Shown: piece after piece, positions 44,947 to 53,990 of the stretch
How the letters are laid out: each line of letters opens with the position of its first letter
How positions within the stretch are numbered: the stretch's first letter is position 1
Assembly (NCBI GenBank): GCA_003577105.1
Contig: QEUQ01000002.1
Span: forward strand, 1 to 64,000
Source: Acidobacteriota bacterium
Lineage (GTDB): Bacteria > Actinomycetota > Acidimicrobiia > ATN3
Length of the DNA: 64,000 nucleotides
Direction: 5' to 3'
The notes under the pieces: generated by a model
Told to the model about the DNA's origin: nothing
The model's database searches: none
Seen by the model: the letters and a program-made list of their open reading frames with translations, nothing else
Translations under genes and position numbers: made by a program

Positions 44947-46089
44947 TCACCTGATCTGCATAACCTCGGCAATGGCCTCTCTGAACCTAGCTGCCATGCC
45001 GGCCTTGTCGAAGTCCTCTTCCATCCAGCGCCTACCTGCGTCGCCCATTTGATGTCGTAACTCGCCATCGCCAAGTAGGCGATCAAGAGTCGCCACGACC
45101 TCTGAATCGTCAGTCCCATCTACAAGTATCCCTGTAAGTCCGTCCTTGATCGCCTCCGATGTTCCACCTGACCGACCTGCCACTATTGGGAGTCCCATGG
45201 CCGCGGCTTCGAGAAAGACAACGCCGAGTCCCTCTGCTTCGAGTCCGAGCTTTCGAGTGCGTATCGGCGACGCGTAGATGTCGCCGGCGGCGTAGTGCGC
45301 GGGAAGGTAGTCCGACTCCACAACTCCGGTGAAGTGCACCTCGCGCATGACACCGTGCAGCTCCGCGAGGCGCTCAAGGCGTTTCGCGCTTGGTCCCGTA
45401 CCCACGATGAGCAGTCGTGCATCGGGGTGCCGCTTCAACAGCGTGGGCATTACCCGAATCAGCGTGTCTTGACCCTTTCGCGGTACAAGGCGACCGACAC
45501 AAACTACGACAAGGGAGTCTTCGATGCCGTACCTGCGTCGAATAGCGCTCCCATCGACACGAGGATTGAACTTCGTGAGATCAACACCGGCCCGGAGAAG
45601 GCGGAGCGGTGACGAATCTCCAAGCAGGCGGCGAGCCTCGCCCAGTGTCCACTCGCTGACGACAAACTGGAGCGACGATCTGCGGGCAAGGGCAGCCATG
45701 GACTGTCTGAGGCCGGGCAGCCTCCCCACCCCGGCTAGCTCCGCTCCGTGATGCCAAATCACAAACGGCAGTTGTGAATACCGACTAATGGCTGGGCCGA
45801 GAGTTGCGAGTGGGAGCATCGACGCAAACGCCACAAAATCGACGTCCCTTGTCGCCGCGAGGCGAGCGAGATATCTGGCAAGAGAAGGACTTGGCCAAAT
45901 GCGCCCTCTTGTGGCCGATAGCCTGATCACCTCGAATTCTGCTGCTGTGTCGAACTCGCGAGCGCCTTCGCACTCGGGTGCGACGACGATCACCTCCGAT
46001 GGCGCTAGGCCATTGAGAAGAGTGAGCATGTACTGCTCGATTCCTCCCGCTCGCGGTGGGAAGTCGTTTGTGACGAGTAGCATCTTCAT
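44947..46089 (-). CDS. glycosyltransferase family 4 (PimB-like)
   Basis: 380 aa GT-B retaining glycosyltransferase. The sequence begins MKMLLVTNDFPPRAGGIEQYMLTL, with the acceptor-binding glycine-rich loop, and has CVGRLVPRKGQDTLIR, LLIVGTGPSAKRLE and the donor-site E-x7-E region in FLEAAAMGLPIVAGRSGGTSEAI. The pattern matches the actinobacterial mannosyltransferase PimB/GDP-mannose group, which modifies phosphatidylinositol. The exact sugar donor and acceptor cannot be read from sequence. Faces the cytoplasm. Confidence 0.88.
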   Translation of the reverse strand: MKMLLVTNDFPPRAGGIEQYMLTLLNGLAPSEVIVVAPECEGAREFDTAAEFEVIRLSATRGRIWPSPSLARYLARLAATRDVDFVAFASMLPLATLGPAISRYSQLPFVIWHHGAELAGVGRLPGLRQSMAALARRSSLQFVVSEWTLGEARRLLGDSSPLRLLRAGVDLTKFNPRVDGSAIRRRYGIEDSLVVVCVGRLVPRKGQDTLIRVMPTLLKRHPDARLLIVGTGPSAKRLERLAELHGVMREVHFTGVVESDYLPAHYAAGDIYASPIRTRKLGLEAEGLGVVFLEAAAMGLPIVAGRSGGTSEAIKDGLTGILVDGTDDSEVVATLDRLLGDGELRHQMGDAGRRWMEEDFDKAGMAARFREAIAEVMQIR

Positions 46090-46133
46090 TTGCTGATCGG
46101 TCCCACCAGGTTGAAGCTAGCCAACGCTACTGA

Positions 46134-46406
46134 TCATGTCGCGTCATCACCCGCCGTCGTCGGCCGGGTTTCGGTGCCTTGAAGATCCTCGTCCGGGGTA
46201 ACGGGTATTACCGACTTTCCGGTCTGGCACCATCGGCAAATGACCTGCTCTACGCGATGTTCTAGGTCTTCGCTCTGCTCGATGGTCAGTTCACCACCGA
46301 GGGTGTAGTGATAGAAAGATCGCGTCTTTCGCTCTTCGATGACGTCGAAGCGTGTGAGGTTTCCGCACGCATTACATCGATAGCGGACTTGATTGGGCAA
46401 CACCAC
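46134..46406 (-). CDS. small zinc-ribbon protein
   Basis: 90 aa. Two CxxC pairs (CNACGNLTRF and ICRWC) about 45 residues apart can hold one zinc ion. Between them is a segment rich in aromatic and charged residues. The C-terminus is acidic and Thr-rich. No signal peptide. This layout is common in small actinobacterial zinc-ribbon proteins; function unknown. Confidence 0.75.
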   Translation of the reverse strand: MVLPNQVRYRCNACGNLTRFDVIEERKTRSFYHYTLGGELTIEQSEDLEHRVEQVICRWCQTGKSVIPVTPDEDLQGTETRPTTAGDDAT

Positions 46407-46534
46407 TCCCCTGTCAGAAGGCCGCGCCTAGGCGACGGCGGTCATGCCTTGAGTAGAGTCATTGTTTCGCAATAGGCGACGCGCGTGGCAATTCGAGTCA
46501 GCGCTGGGCTCTCGGCTGAAAGGCGCAATTCAAA

Positions 46535-47956
46535 ATGGGTGCAGAACTCTGGTCAATGGATACGGTCGAGCTTGCTTCGGCGATTGCCCGCAAGGAAGTC
46601 TCGGCTCAGGAGGCCACCGAAGCTGCGCTGAGTCGTATTTCGGCTCTGAATCCTCGGCTAAACGCCTTCGTATACCTTGATGCCGATAGCGCCCTTGAGA
46701 GTGCCTCCAGGATCGACTCGAAAATCCGATCTGGAGACCACGTCGGGCCGCTTGCCGGTGTTCCAATTGGCGTAAAAGATCTCGAAGACGTAGCCGACAT
46801 GCCGACGACACACGGGTCCCTTCTATTTCAGGGAAACATCGCTCCGCAGGACTCGATACAGGTCGAGCGGCTGCGAGAAGCCGATGCGGTCATCCTCGGC
46901 AAGACAGCCGCCCCGGAATTTGGGTCGGTCTCATTTACCGATTCCAAGATCCACGGTCCGACGCACAATCCATGGATGCTAGATCGCACTCCGGGCGGAT
47001 CGTCAGGGGGCTCCGCGGCGGCTGTCGCTGCGGGAATGGTATCGATCTGCACCGGTTCGGACGGCGGGGGTTCAGTGCGGATTCCAGCGGCCTATTCCGG
47101 TCTCGCGGGCCCCAAGACCACATACGGGCTGATCCCCAACGGCCCCGGCTATGAGGGGATGTCTCACACGGCGCACATGGGCCCGCTGGCGCGCACCGTT
47201 CGTGACGCGGCGCGATATCTAGACGTGACCGCCGGTAGTCACCCCTTTGATCCATACTCGATCGACAAGCCCGTTGATTCATTTGAGGCAGCTGTTGAGT
47301 CCCAGAATCTCGCCGGCTTGAAGGCGGCGTGGTCGGATTCACTCGGCTTTGGTACCTGCGATCAAGAGGTTTCCGACATCGCGCACAGAGCCGCTGAGAT
47401 CCTGGTATCGGAGGCTGGTATCGAGTGGGTGTCGACTAGCGTAGTTCTAAAGGACCCCGCGCGTGCATGGCAGACCCTTGGAGCGGCCGACCTCGTTCAC
47501 ACGCTGAAACCATTTTGGCCGGACCGGGCCGACGAGTTGACGCCGGTGGTGCGAGCTGGCATGGCCTTCGCTCTGAATCTGCCCATCGAAGAGCTGGCGA
47601 TCGCGGCGGAGCGGGTGCACGATCTCAATGTTGCGGTTGAGCGTTACTTTGAGGATTTCGACTTGCTACTGACGCCGACGACGGCAACGACCGCCTATGA
47701 CGCGGCGGGACCGCTACCCATGGTTGTGGGGGGTCAGCCAGTCAAGCCGATGGGCTCGCTTCCCTTCACATACCCGTTCAACCTCACCTGGCATCCGGCA
47801 ATGAGCGTCCCCGCGGGCCTCACCGAAGAGGGGCTGCCTGTAGGCCTCCAAATAGTTGCCAGACGGAGGGAGGACGCTCTTGTTCTGACGGCGGCACGAG
47901 CGCTCGAGCGAGCGCAGCCGTGGCAGAAGTTTGCTCCGCTGGCGTACGAGGCCTGA
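46535..47956 (+). CDS. amidase (Ser-Ser-Lys family)
   Basis: 473 aa amidase-signature enzyme that hydrolyses a C-N amide bond. Catalytic Lys in GVPIGVKDLED, cis-Ser and nucleophile in the GGSSGGSAAAVAAGM signature, and the GSDGGGSVRIPAAYSG block are all present. ATG at 46535. Not GatA: no gatB or gatC is nearby and the sequence lacks GatA's usual context, so it more likely acts on a small amide or urethane. The substrate is unknown. Confidence 0.9.
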   Translation: MGAELWSMDTVELASAIARKEVSAQEATEAALSRISALNPRLNAFVYLDADSALESASRIDSKIRSGDHVGPLAGVPIGVKDLEDVADMPTTHGSLLFQGNIAPQDSIQVERLREADAVILGKTAAPEFGSVSFTDSKIHGPTHNPWMLDRTPGGSSGGSAAAVAAGMVSICTGSDGGGSVRIPAAYSGLAGPKTTYGLIPNGPGYEGMSHTAHMGPLARTVRDAARYLDVTAGSHPFDPYSIDKPVDSFEAAVESQNLAGLKAAWSDSLGFGTCDQEVSDIAHRAAEILVSEAGIEWVSTSVVLKDPARAWQTLGAADLVHTLKPFWPDRADELTPVVRAGMAFALNLPIEELAIAAERVHDLNVAVERYFEDFDLLLTPTTATTAYDAAGPLPMVVGGQPVKPMGSLPFTYPFNLTWHPAMSVPAGLTEEGLPVGLQIVARRREDALVLTAARALERAQPWQKFAPLAYEA

Positions 47957-47964
47957 TTCCCTGA

Positions 47965-48999
47965 CTAGTCGTCTTTGCTCTTGACCTGCTGAGAAACTCG
48001 AATCAGATTCTCTGCTGCGGCTTTGGCGCGCCCCGACGAAATGCTCTCTCGGGCCAGACCGACACCTCCGGGCAGGCCGTCTGCCAGCCCTGCGGCCACG
48101 ATTCCTGCTGCAGCGTTGAGCACTGCCATTTCGAGCGGCGGGCCCTGGACGTCGTCAAGCACGGCTCTGATGATTTCGGCATTGACTCTGGCGTCGCCTC
48201 CCTTGATATCGGCGAGGGTGCCCCCCACTACGCCAACTTCGTCAGGGGTGACGTCAAACGTGCGCTTCCCCTCACTCGAAGTCTCGAAGACCCTTGTGAC
48301 GTCTGCAATGGACAATTCGTCAAGCCCGTCTGCAGCGCAGAAGACGAGGGCGTGCCGGGCTCCGAGCTGTTCAAGTGAATCCGCAAGAACCGGGGCCATC
48401 TCAACGCTCGATACTCCCACTGCTTGATATTGAGCGCGCGCAGGATTTGAGAGCGGGCCGAGGAAATTCATGACGGTTGGAACTCCCAACTCCCCTCGTA
48501 CTCCAGCCGCGTGACGCATGGCCGGGTGGTAACGCCGGGCGAACAAGAACGCGATGCCCGCCTCGTCGAGGCACTTGGTCGCACCCTCTGGTCCGAGTTC
48601 GATTTCCACCCCAAGCGCCTCAAGCACGTCAGCGGATCCGCACTGCGAAGAAGCCGCTCGATTGCCATGCTTTGCAACCTTGGCTCCAGCGCCTGCGCAT
48701 ATGAATGCCGCGCAAGTCGAAACGTTAAAGGTTCCGTGCCTATCACCTCCGGTGCCGCAAGTGTCCAAGACCGGTTCCGGATAGCTGAATGTCGTCGCGG
48801 CTCCCAGCATGGCCTCCACCATGCCGGCTATCTCCGGCGCTGTCTCCCCTTTGGACCTCAAGCCGACCAGCAATGCGGCTATCTGAGCATCGCTGGCCCT
48901 CCCCCCGACAACCTCATCCATTGCGGCGCGGGCCTCCTGCTTGGAGAGTGACCGGCGGGAGACCAGGGCCCCAATCGTCGATTGCCAGTCGTAGGTCAC
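47965..48999 (-). CDS. trpD: anthranilate phosphoribosyltransferase
   Basis: Second step of tryptophan synthesis: joins anthranilate and PRPP. About 344 aa. Motifs: DTCGTGGDRHGTFNVST (PRPP-binding), KHGNRAASSQCGSADVLEALG, FARRYHPAMRHAAGVRGELG, and LGPLSNPARAQYQAVGV. GTG at 48999 is preferred; an upstream GTG at 49014 would overlap the acyl-CoA dehydrogenase stop. No other trp genes are adjacent, so tryptophan genes are scattered in this genome. Confidence 0.93.
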   Translation of the reverse strand: MTYDWQSTIGALVSRRSLSKQEARAAMDEVVGGRASDAQIAALLVGLRSKGETAPEIAGMVEAMLGAATTFSYPEPVLDTCGTGGDRHGTFNVSTCAAFICAGAGAKVAKHGNRAASSQCGSADVLEALGVEIELGPEGATKCLDEAGIAFLFARRYHPAMRHAAGVRGELGVPTVMNFLGPLSNPARAQYQAVGVSSVEMAPVLADSLEQLGARHALVFCAADGLDELSIADVTRVFETSSEGKRTFDVTPDEVGVVGGTLADIKGGDARVNAEIIRAVLDDVQGPPLEMAVLNAAAGIVAAGLADGLPGGVGLARESISSGRAKAAAENLIRVSQQVKSKDD

Positions 49000-49001
49000 C
49001 T

Positions 49002-50165
49002 CTAATCCCACCACAGGTCTCCATCGAGGAGCCCTTGGGCGATCAGGTTCTTCTGGATCTGGCTAGTACCTTCGACGATCGTCAGCTGACGAGCATCCCT
49101 GTAGTACAGCTCGAGGGGGTGGTCCTTCATATACCCAGCCGCACCCATCATTTGAAGGCATTCGCCAGAGGCCTTGACAGCGACCTCACTAGCGAAGTAC
49201 TTCGCCATCGAGAGGTAGGGGACCCATTCCTTCGTGTACTTGCCTTCGTCAGCCATGACGGCTGCTCTGTAGGTGAGGAGCCGGGCTGCTTCGATCTCGG
49301 TTGTGAGCTCGGCCATCATCCAACGCAGACCTTGGAATTCGGCAATAGGCACACCAAATGCCTCGCGCTCCTTCGCATAGTTCGCGACGTACATCAGGGC
49401 ACCTTCCGCGAGGCCCAGTCCGCGCGCAGCGACAACGGGGCGCATTGAATTCAAGCCGTGCATAGCCAACTTGAATCCACCACCGACCTCTCCGATCACT
49501 GCGTCATCGGCCACCTCAACATTGTCAAAAATGACTTCGGCAGTCGGAACCCCCCTAACGCCCATTTTCCTGTCAACGGTTCCGATCGACACTCCCGACA
49601 ACTCCCGGTCAACTATGAATCCGGTCATCGATCGATGCCCAGCACCGGGGTCGGTCTTGGCGAACACCGTGTAGTAGTCAGCTTCCGTGGCACCTGACAT
49701 CCAGCACTTTGTACCGGTAATCGACCAGCCTCCGTCGATTTTCTTTGCGCGCGTGGCAATACCCATGACATCCGAACCGGCCTGTGGCTCAGACAAAGCA
49801 AAGGCAGCCTTCATCTCGCCGCGAGCAACCGGAGTGCAATATCGCTGTCGCTGATCCTCCGAACCGGCGATCAGAATCGGGCCCGTCGGCAATCGTGAAA
49901 GGAGGAGAAGGAGGGCAGATGAATTGCAGTACTTGGCGACTTCCTCGACTGCGATCACAAGCCCGAGTATCCCGGCCCCCGATCCACCGTAGCTCTCGGG
50001 AAAGACCAATCCGAAGAGGCCTGCTTCCGCAAAGACTTCGAAGAGATCGTGAGGGTATGCCGGATCTTCGTCGAGTGACCTGGCGCGAGGCTTGACCTTT
50101 TCTTGGGCAATCCTTCGACAGGTTTCCTGCAGGACTTGGTAGTCCTCAGAGAGTTCGAAGTTCAT
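49002..50165 (-). CDS. acyl-CoA dehydrogenase
   Basis: 387 aa FAD enzyme oxidising an acyl-CoA at C2-C3. Motifs: N-terminal MNFELSEDYQVLQET, AFALSEPQAGSD (FAD/substrate loop), the DRKMGVRGVPTAEVIFDNV block, and the C-terminal QMMGAAGYMKDHPLELYYRDARQLTIVEGTSQIQKN containing the conserved Glu of the VEGTSQI motif. ATG at 50165 follows GGAAGGG; a longer frame to 50222 is unlikely. Specificity may be for short or branched acyl-CoA. It lies between trpD and a whiB gene and near the Liv importer, consistent with amino-acid catabolism (inference). Confidence 0.92.
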   Translation of the reverse strand: MNFELSEDYQVLQETCRRIAQEKVKPRARSLDEDPAYPHDLFEVFAEAGLFGLVFPESYGGSGAGILGLVIAVEEVAKYCNSSALLLLLSRLPTGPILIAGSEDQRQRYCTPVARGEMKAAFALSEPQAGSDVMGIATRAKKIDGGWSITGTKCWMSGATEADYYTVFAKTDPGAGHRSMTGFIVDRELSGVSIGTVDRKMGVRGVPTAEVIFDNVEVADDAVIGEVGGGFKLAMHGLNSMRPVVAARGLGLAEGALMYVANYAKEREAFGVPIAEFQGLRWMMAELTTEIEAARLLTYRAAVMADEGKYTKEWVPYLSMAKYFASEVAVKASGECLQMMGAAGYMKDHPLELYYRDARQLTIVEGTSQIQKNLIAQGLLDGDLWWD

Positions 50166-50277
50166 CTTTTTGGCGACCCTTCCATATGGATGTGAGCGGA
50201 GACTGCGCCTGGCCTTGTTCAAGCAGCGAAGGGTCGTAGATTAGCGCGGGAGAGGAGCGCCCGCGATGTGATTCAGC

Positions 50278-50511
50278 TCAGGCGCTCTTCCTGCGCTTGC
50301 GCCAGATTCGCCGTCTGTCGCGCTCCGTAGTGGCGCCCCACACGCCCAATTTCTCGCGCGCAGTCAGCGCGTACTCAAGGCAGAGCTCGCGTACGGTGCA
50401 ATCCCGGCAGATGGCAATTGCCACCTCTGCCTCTTCGTCGCTTGGCGGATAGAACAGCTCGGGATCAACGCCACGGCATCGCCCTTGTTCCCGCCAGCTA
50501 GAGAATTCCAC
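50278..50511 (-). CDS. WhiB family Fe-S transcriptional regulator
   Basis: 77 aa WhiB-like protein with the four cluster cysteines C12, C35, C38 and C44 (C-x22-C-x2-C-x5-C), then the GVWGA turn (most members have GVWGG) and a basic C-terminal DNA-binding tail RRRIWRKRRKS. GTG at 50511 follows GGAGG. WhiB proteins are restricted to actinobacteria and their phages, and this is the strongest single marker of the phylum here. The 249-base AT-richer gap upstream probably holds its promoter. Confidence 0.96.
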   Translation of the reverse strand: MEFSSWREQGRCRGVDPELFYPPSDEEAEVAIAICRDCTVRELCLEYALTAREKLGVWGATTERDRRRIWRKRRKSA

Positions 50512-50760
50512 GAGTCCTCCGTTTCAACGGAACCAACCGGAAACCCGGCTACTGCAAGAACGCAATTTCGGCCCCAATGTTTCCCTGAAATAGAAATTCA
50601 TCCAACTCATATATCGGCGAACTGAGCTTCAAACGTGTATTCGCAAGATGGAGCGAACAAATTCTTCCATAGTGAAGTAATACGGAACAGGTGAGCGTGT
50701 GGTTTCGCGAGCAGGCGGGGCGTACGGAGTCGGCCGATCCGACGGCTACAAATTGGCAGG
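50512..50760. other. whiB upstream region
   Basis: A 249-base gap between the whiB start and the end of the LivF-like gene. It is richer in A and T than its surroundings, especially at 50560-50700. It probably holds the whiB promoter and the end of the liv operon transcript; no exact promoter, hairpin terminator or small gene could be fixed. Confidence 0.4.
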
Positions 50761-51744
50761 TCAGGCTCCGAGGTACGCCTCTTTGACCCGCGGATCCTCG
50801 ACTAGCTCCTGACCAGTACCCTCAATAGTGATCACGCCCGACTCGAGAACGTAAGCCCGGTCGGCGATTTCGAGAGCCTGCACTGCCATTTGCTCGACGA
50901 TGAGGATCGTCTTACCTTCTGCAGCGAGGTCGTTGACGATTTCGAACATTTCCCGAACCAGAATTGGAGCGAGGCCCAGCGAAGGCTCATCCATTAGGAG
51001 GAAGTCGGGATTACTCATGAGCCCCCTGGCTATTGCAAGCATCTGCTGCTCTCCACCGGAGAGGAGCCCTGCTGCTCGATGCCGCCGTTCTGCCAAGACC
51101 GGAAATCTGTCATATACGTCATCAACTTCGGCGCGAATCCGGCGGCGTTCCTTCTTGAATCTCCTGTACGCGCCTAGCAGCAGGTTGTCCTCGACGCTTG
51201 ATTGAGGAAAGACCCGCCGGTCTTCAGGTACATGGGCCATTCCGAGGCGTGCAATCTTGTGACACGCCATTTGGTCGATTCTCTGCCCCTTGAACCAAAT
51301 CTGGCCCTTGACTGATTTCAGCAGCTCGTATACGCCGGAAATCGTCCGCATAGTAGTGGACTTACCAGCTCCATTTCCGCCAATGATCGAGACGATCTCA
51401 CCTTGGTATACGTCAAATGAAACGCCGCGCAGCGCACGCGCCGCGCCATAAAAGACCTCGAGGTCCCTGACGGACAAGATCGGTCTTTCCCTAGTGGGGT
51501 CAACACCCACGAGACCGCCGAATAGCGGCGCCTCCTGGCTGACGCTCACGCCGGGTGCACCGGGAACAAGTGGGGTCATCTGGGGCGCTTGTTGGGGCAT
51601 GGGCTGGGGAGCCGGCTGGGGCGCGGGGGCCTGTGGCGGCATCACCGGCGCCTGGGGCTGCTGGGGCGGCTGCTGCTGGGGGTAGGCCTGCGGATCAATA
51701 GGCTGCGTATGTCGAGGAGACCGCGGCTGTGTTGGGTCCGTCAT
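50761..51744 (-). CDS. livF: branched-chain amino acid ABC transporter ATP-binding protein LivF
   Basis: About 327 aa. An N-terminal 60-residue stretch is Pro/Gln-rich and low-complexity (PQQQPPQQPQAPVMPPQ). The ATPase core follows with Walker A GGNGAGKST, the signature LSGGEQQ, Walker B FLLMDEPSLGLAP, and the IVEQMAVQALEIADRAYVLESG region typical of LivF. ATG at 51744 overlaps the LivM-LivG stop (TGATG); a GTG one codon earlier is possible. Energises uptake with LivG through LivM and LivH. The Pro/Gln extension is not part of the usual family. Confidence 0.93.
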   Translation of the reverse strand: MTDPTQPRSPRHTQPIDPQAYPQQQPPQQPQAPVMPPQAPAPQPAPQPMPQQAPQMTPLVPGAPGVSVSQEAPLFGGLVGVDPTRERPILSVRDLEVFYGAARALRGVSFDVYQGEIVSIIGGNGAGKSTTMRTISGVYELLKSVKGQIWFKGQRIDQMACHKIARLGMAHVPEDRRVFPQSSVEDNLLLGAYRRFKKERRRIRAEVDDVYDRFPVLAERRHRAAGLLSGGEQQMLAIARGLMSNPDFLLMDEPSLGLAPILVREMFEIVNDLAAEGKTILIVEQMAVQALEIADRAYVLESGVITIEGTGQELVEDPRVKEAYLGA

Positions 51745-53990
51745 CACACGCCCTCCGCGCCCAGATACGCCTCAATTACTTTCGGGTCCTGCCTGACCTC
51801 GTGGGGAGGCCCATCGGCAATTCGTCGCCCGTAGTCGAGCACCGTGAGATGGTCAGAAATGTCCATCACAAGATCCATGTGGTGCTCGATGAGCAGTACC
51901 GTCACGCCTTCCTCGCGGATCTGATCGATCAGCTCAACGAGATCCTCGACCTCGGACGGGTTCATGCCGGCAGCTGGCTCATCGAGGCAAAGAAGATCTG
52001 GATTGGAGGCGAGTGCTCGGGCAATCTCTAGCCTGCGCTGGTCGGCGTATGAGAGCGAGCCCGCTTCTTCGTTACCACGGTCACCGAGACCGACGAAATC
52101 GAGCATTCCCCAGGCCCTGCGTTGCCGCCACAGCCGCCCAAGGTCGCCAAAGCGGTGCGTGATTTCATCTTTGGTGACGCTGTGGAGTCCAACGAGCACG
52201 TTGTCGATGACACTCATTCGCCTCCAGATCTGCATGTTCTGGAATGTGCGAGCCAGACCAAGCTGGGCGCGCTGTTCCGGCTTCAGGTTGGAGATTCCCC
52301 GGCGACCCAAAATGATCTTGCCGTCATCCTCACGGTAGAAGCCCGTTATCACGTTGATCATGGTTGTCTTGCCGGAGCCGTTAGGTCCAATGAGTGAGTG
52401 GACTGTGCCCTTCAGCACGGTCAAGTCGACATTTGCCAGAGCTCGTAGACCTCCGAAGTACTTCGACAGGTCCCTTACTTCGAGTAGTGGTTCGAAGTTC
52501 CGAACTCGCGCCACATTGCCAGGAGCCGGATGTGTAAGAGCGTCCGGAATGCGCGGTAGCGGTGCCCTGTATACCGCCTGACCCTTCTTGGCACGCCGCT
52601 GCCGCCTACGTTCTCTCTCACGGGCGATGGTGCCCGTGATGCCCTGTGGCAACAGCGCAACGATGGCGATTCCAATCACGCCTGGCGCAATTTCAGCAAT
52701 CCAGCCGGAGCCTCCTCCGGTTGCAGCCGCTCCAGCCTTGGTAGCCCCCTCGCTGGACCCTCGGAAGAGACCAACTGCTGGAAAGGCAAAGCTGAATAGC
52801 CCGGCACCGATCATTGGGCCGGCCAAGGTACCGAGACCGCCCACAACGACCATGATTACCAGGCGGAACGAGAATTGAAGGTCGATAACTGAAGAGGTAG
52901 TAAGCGTGAATCCGAACTGCGGATCTTGTGAGTGCAAAGCTCCGGCAAGGCCACAGATAGCGGCCGATATCACCACGGCAATTACCTTGTACTTATACGT
53001 GGATACACCACTGGCCCGTGCGCCGATCTCAGAATCCCTCACGGCGGTGAACGCTCGCCCCATGCGGGATCGGACCAAGAAGGTCAAGATCACAAGTGTC
53101 ACCAAGATGGCAACGACTATGACTTGGTACACCTGAAGACGGTTGTAGAAGTTGGGGCTTGGATCAGCAGTTCCAGGGATTGGGAAGAACTGCTTTGCGA
53201 TGGTACGGGTGTCAGATACACCACCACCCTGATTCCCGGCCGCCCCGGCCGGCGCTTCGTAGGTCCAACGCCTCAGCAAGTAGACGAGCTGAGGAAGGAA
53301 TGACACAAACGCAAGCGACATGACCGTGAAATAGAACCCCCGCAAGTGCCCCGAAATACCGGCAAGGATCAATCCGAAAACCGCAGAAACAATGATCGCG
53401 AATGCCAGCGCGCTCCATGGATCGCCCAGTAGGTCAACCCCAACTGCCATGGAGTAGGCGCCAATTCCAAAGAACCCCGCATGTCCCAGCGAAAGCAATC
53501 CCGTGTACCCCGCCAGCAGACCGACACCAACGGCGGCTAGGGCGATCACGAGCGTGTTATTCAGGACGTCCATCCAGATAATGCCGCGACGTGTGCCAAA
53601 GAGCATTCCGATCAGCTGAGGCATGAAGACGAGAACCAAGGCGAGGACTGCGCCGACGACTGCGACCCGCCGATACTCCTCCGGGAAAAAGACATAGGGT
53701 CTCATCTGGTTCCGATAGAAGAGCTTCCGCCCGGGTACCCACCGGCCAGTATCGGGGATCTCGCCAGGTGGACCCGGCCGGGGGCCTCGTCCTTGTGGTG
53801 GCGGTCCCTGCGGAGGTCTGCCACCGCCATGAGGAGCCATATGAGGACCGGGCGGAACCTGAGCCGTTGCAGTCGCACCCGGGTAGGCCTGCGGCGGTGG
53901 CGCCGGAACTGACTGTGGTGGCACCCCTACCGGGGCGCCTTGCGGTGGCTGAGGTACCTGAGGTGGAACCGGTGGCTGAGGTGTCGTCAT
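51744..53990 (-). CDS. fused LivM permease and LivG ATPase
   Basis: 748 aa fusion. Residues 1-95 are Pro/Gln/Gly-rich. Residues about 105-455 are a LivM permease with around nine to ten helices, including TGLLSLGHAGFFGIGAYSM and GLGTLAGPMIGAGLF. Residues about 500-748 are LivG: IGPNGSGKTTMINVITGFY (Walker A), ARTFQNMQIWRRMSVIDNVLVGLH, LSYADQRRLEIARALASNP (signature variant LSYAD), LLCLDEPAAGMNPSE and LIEHHMDLVMDISD. The two modules are normally separate genes; fusions occur in actinobacteria. Start ATG overlaps the LivH stop by one base (TGATG). Confidence 0.94.
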   Translation of the reverse strand: MTTPQPPVPPQVPQPPQGAPVGVPPQSVPAPPPQAYPGATATAQVPPGPHMAPHGGGRPPQGPPPQGRGPRPGPPGEIPDTGRWVPGRKLFYRNQMRPYVFFPEEYRRVAVVGAVLALVLVFMPQLIGMLFGTRRGIIWMDVLNNTLVIALAAVGVGLLAGYTGLLSLGHAGFFGIGAYSMAVGVDLLGDPWSALAFAIIVSAVFGLILAGISGHLRGFYFTVMSLAFVSFLPQLVYLLRRWTYEAPAGAAGNQGGGVSDTRTIAKQFFPIPGTADPSPNFYNRLQVYQVIVVAILVTLVILTFLVRSRMGRAFTAVRDSEIGARASGVSTYKYKVIAVVISAAICGLAGALHSQDPQFGFTLTTSSVIDLQFSFRLVIMVVVGGLGTLAGPMIGAGLFSFAFPAVGLFRGSSEGATKAGAAATGGGSGWIAEIAPGVIGIAIVALLPQGITGTIARERERRRQRRAKKGQAVYRAPLPRIPDALTHPAPGNVARVRNFEPLLEVRDLSKYFGGLRALANVDLTVLKGTVHSLIGPNGSGKTTMINVITGFYREDDGKIILGRRGISNLKPEQRAQLGLARTFQNMQIWRRMSVIDNVLVGLHSVTKDEITHRFGDLGRLWRQRRAWGMLDFVGLGDRGNEEAGSLSYADQRRLEIARALASNPDLLCLDEPAAGMNPSEVEDLVELIDQIREEGVTVLLIEHHMDLVMDISDHLTVLDYGRRIADGPPHEVRQDPKVIEAYLGAEGV

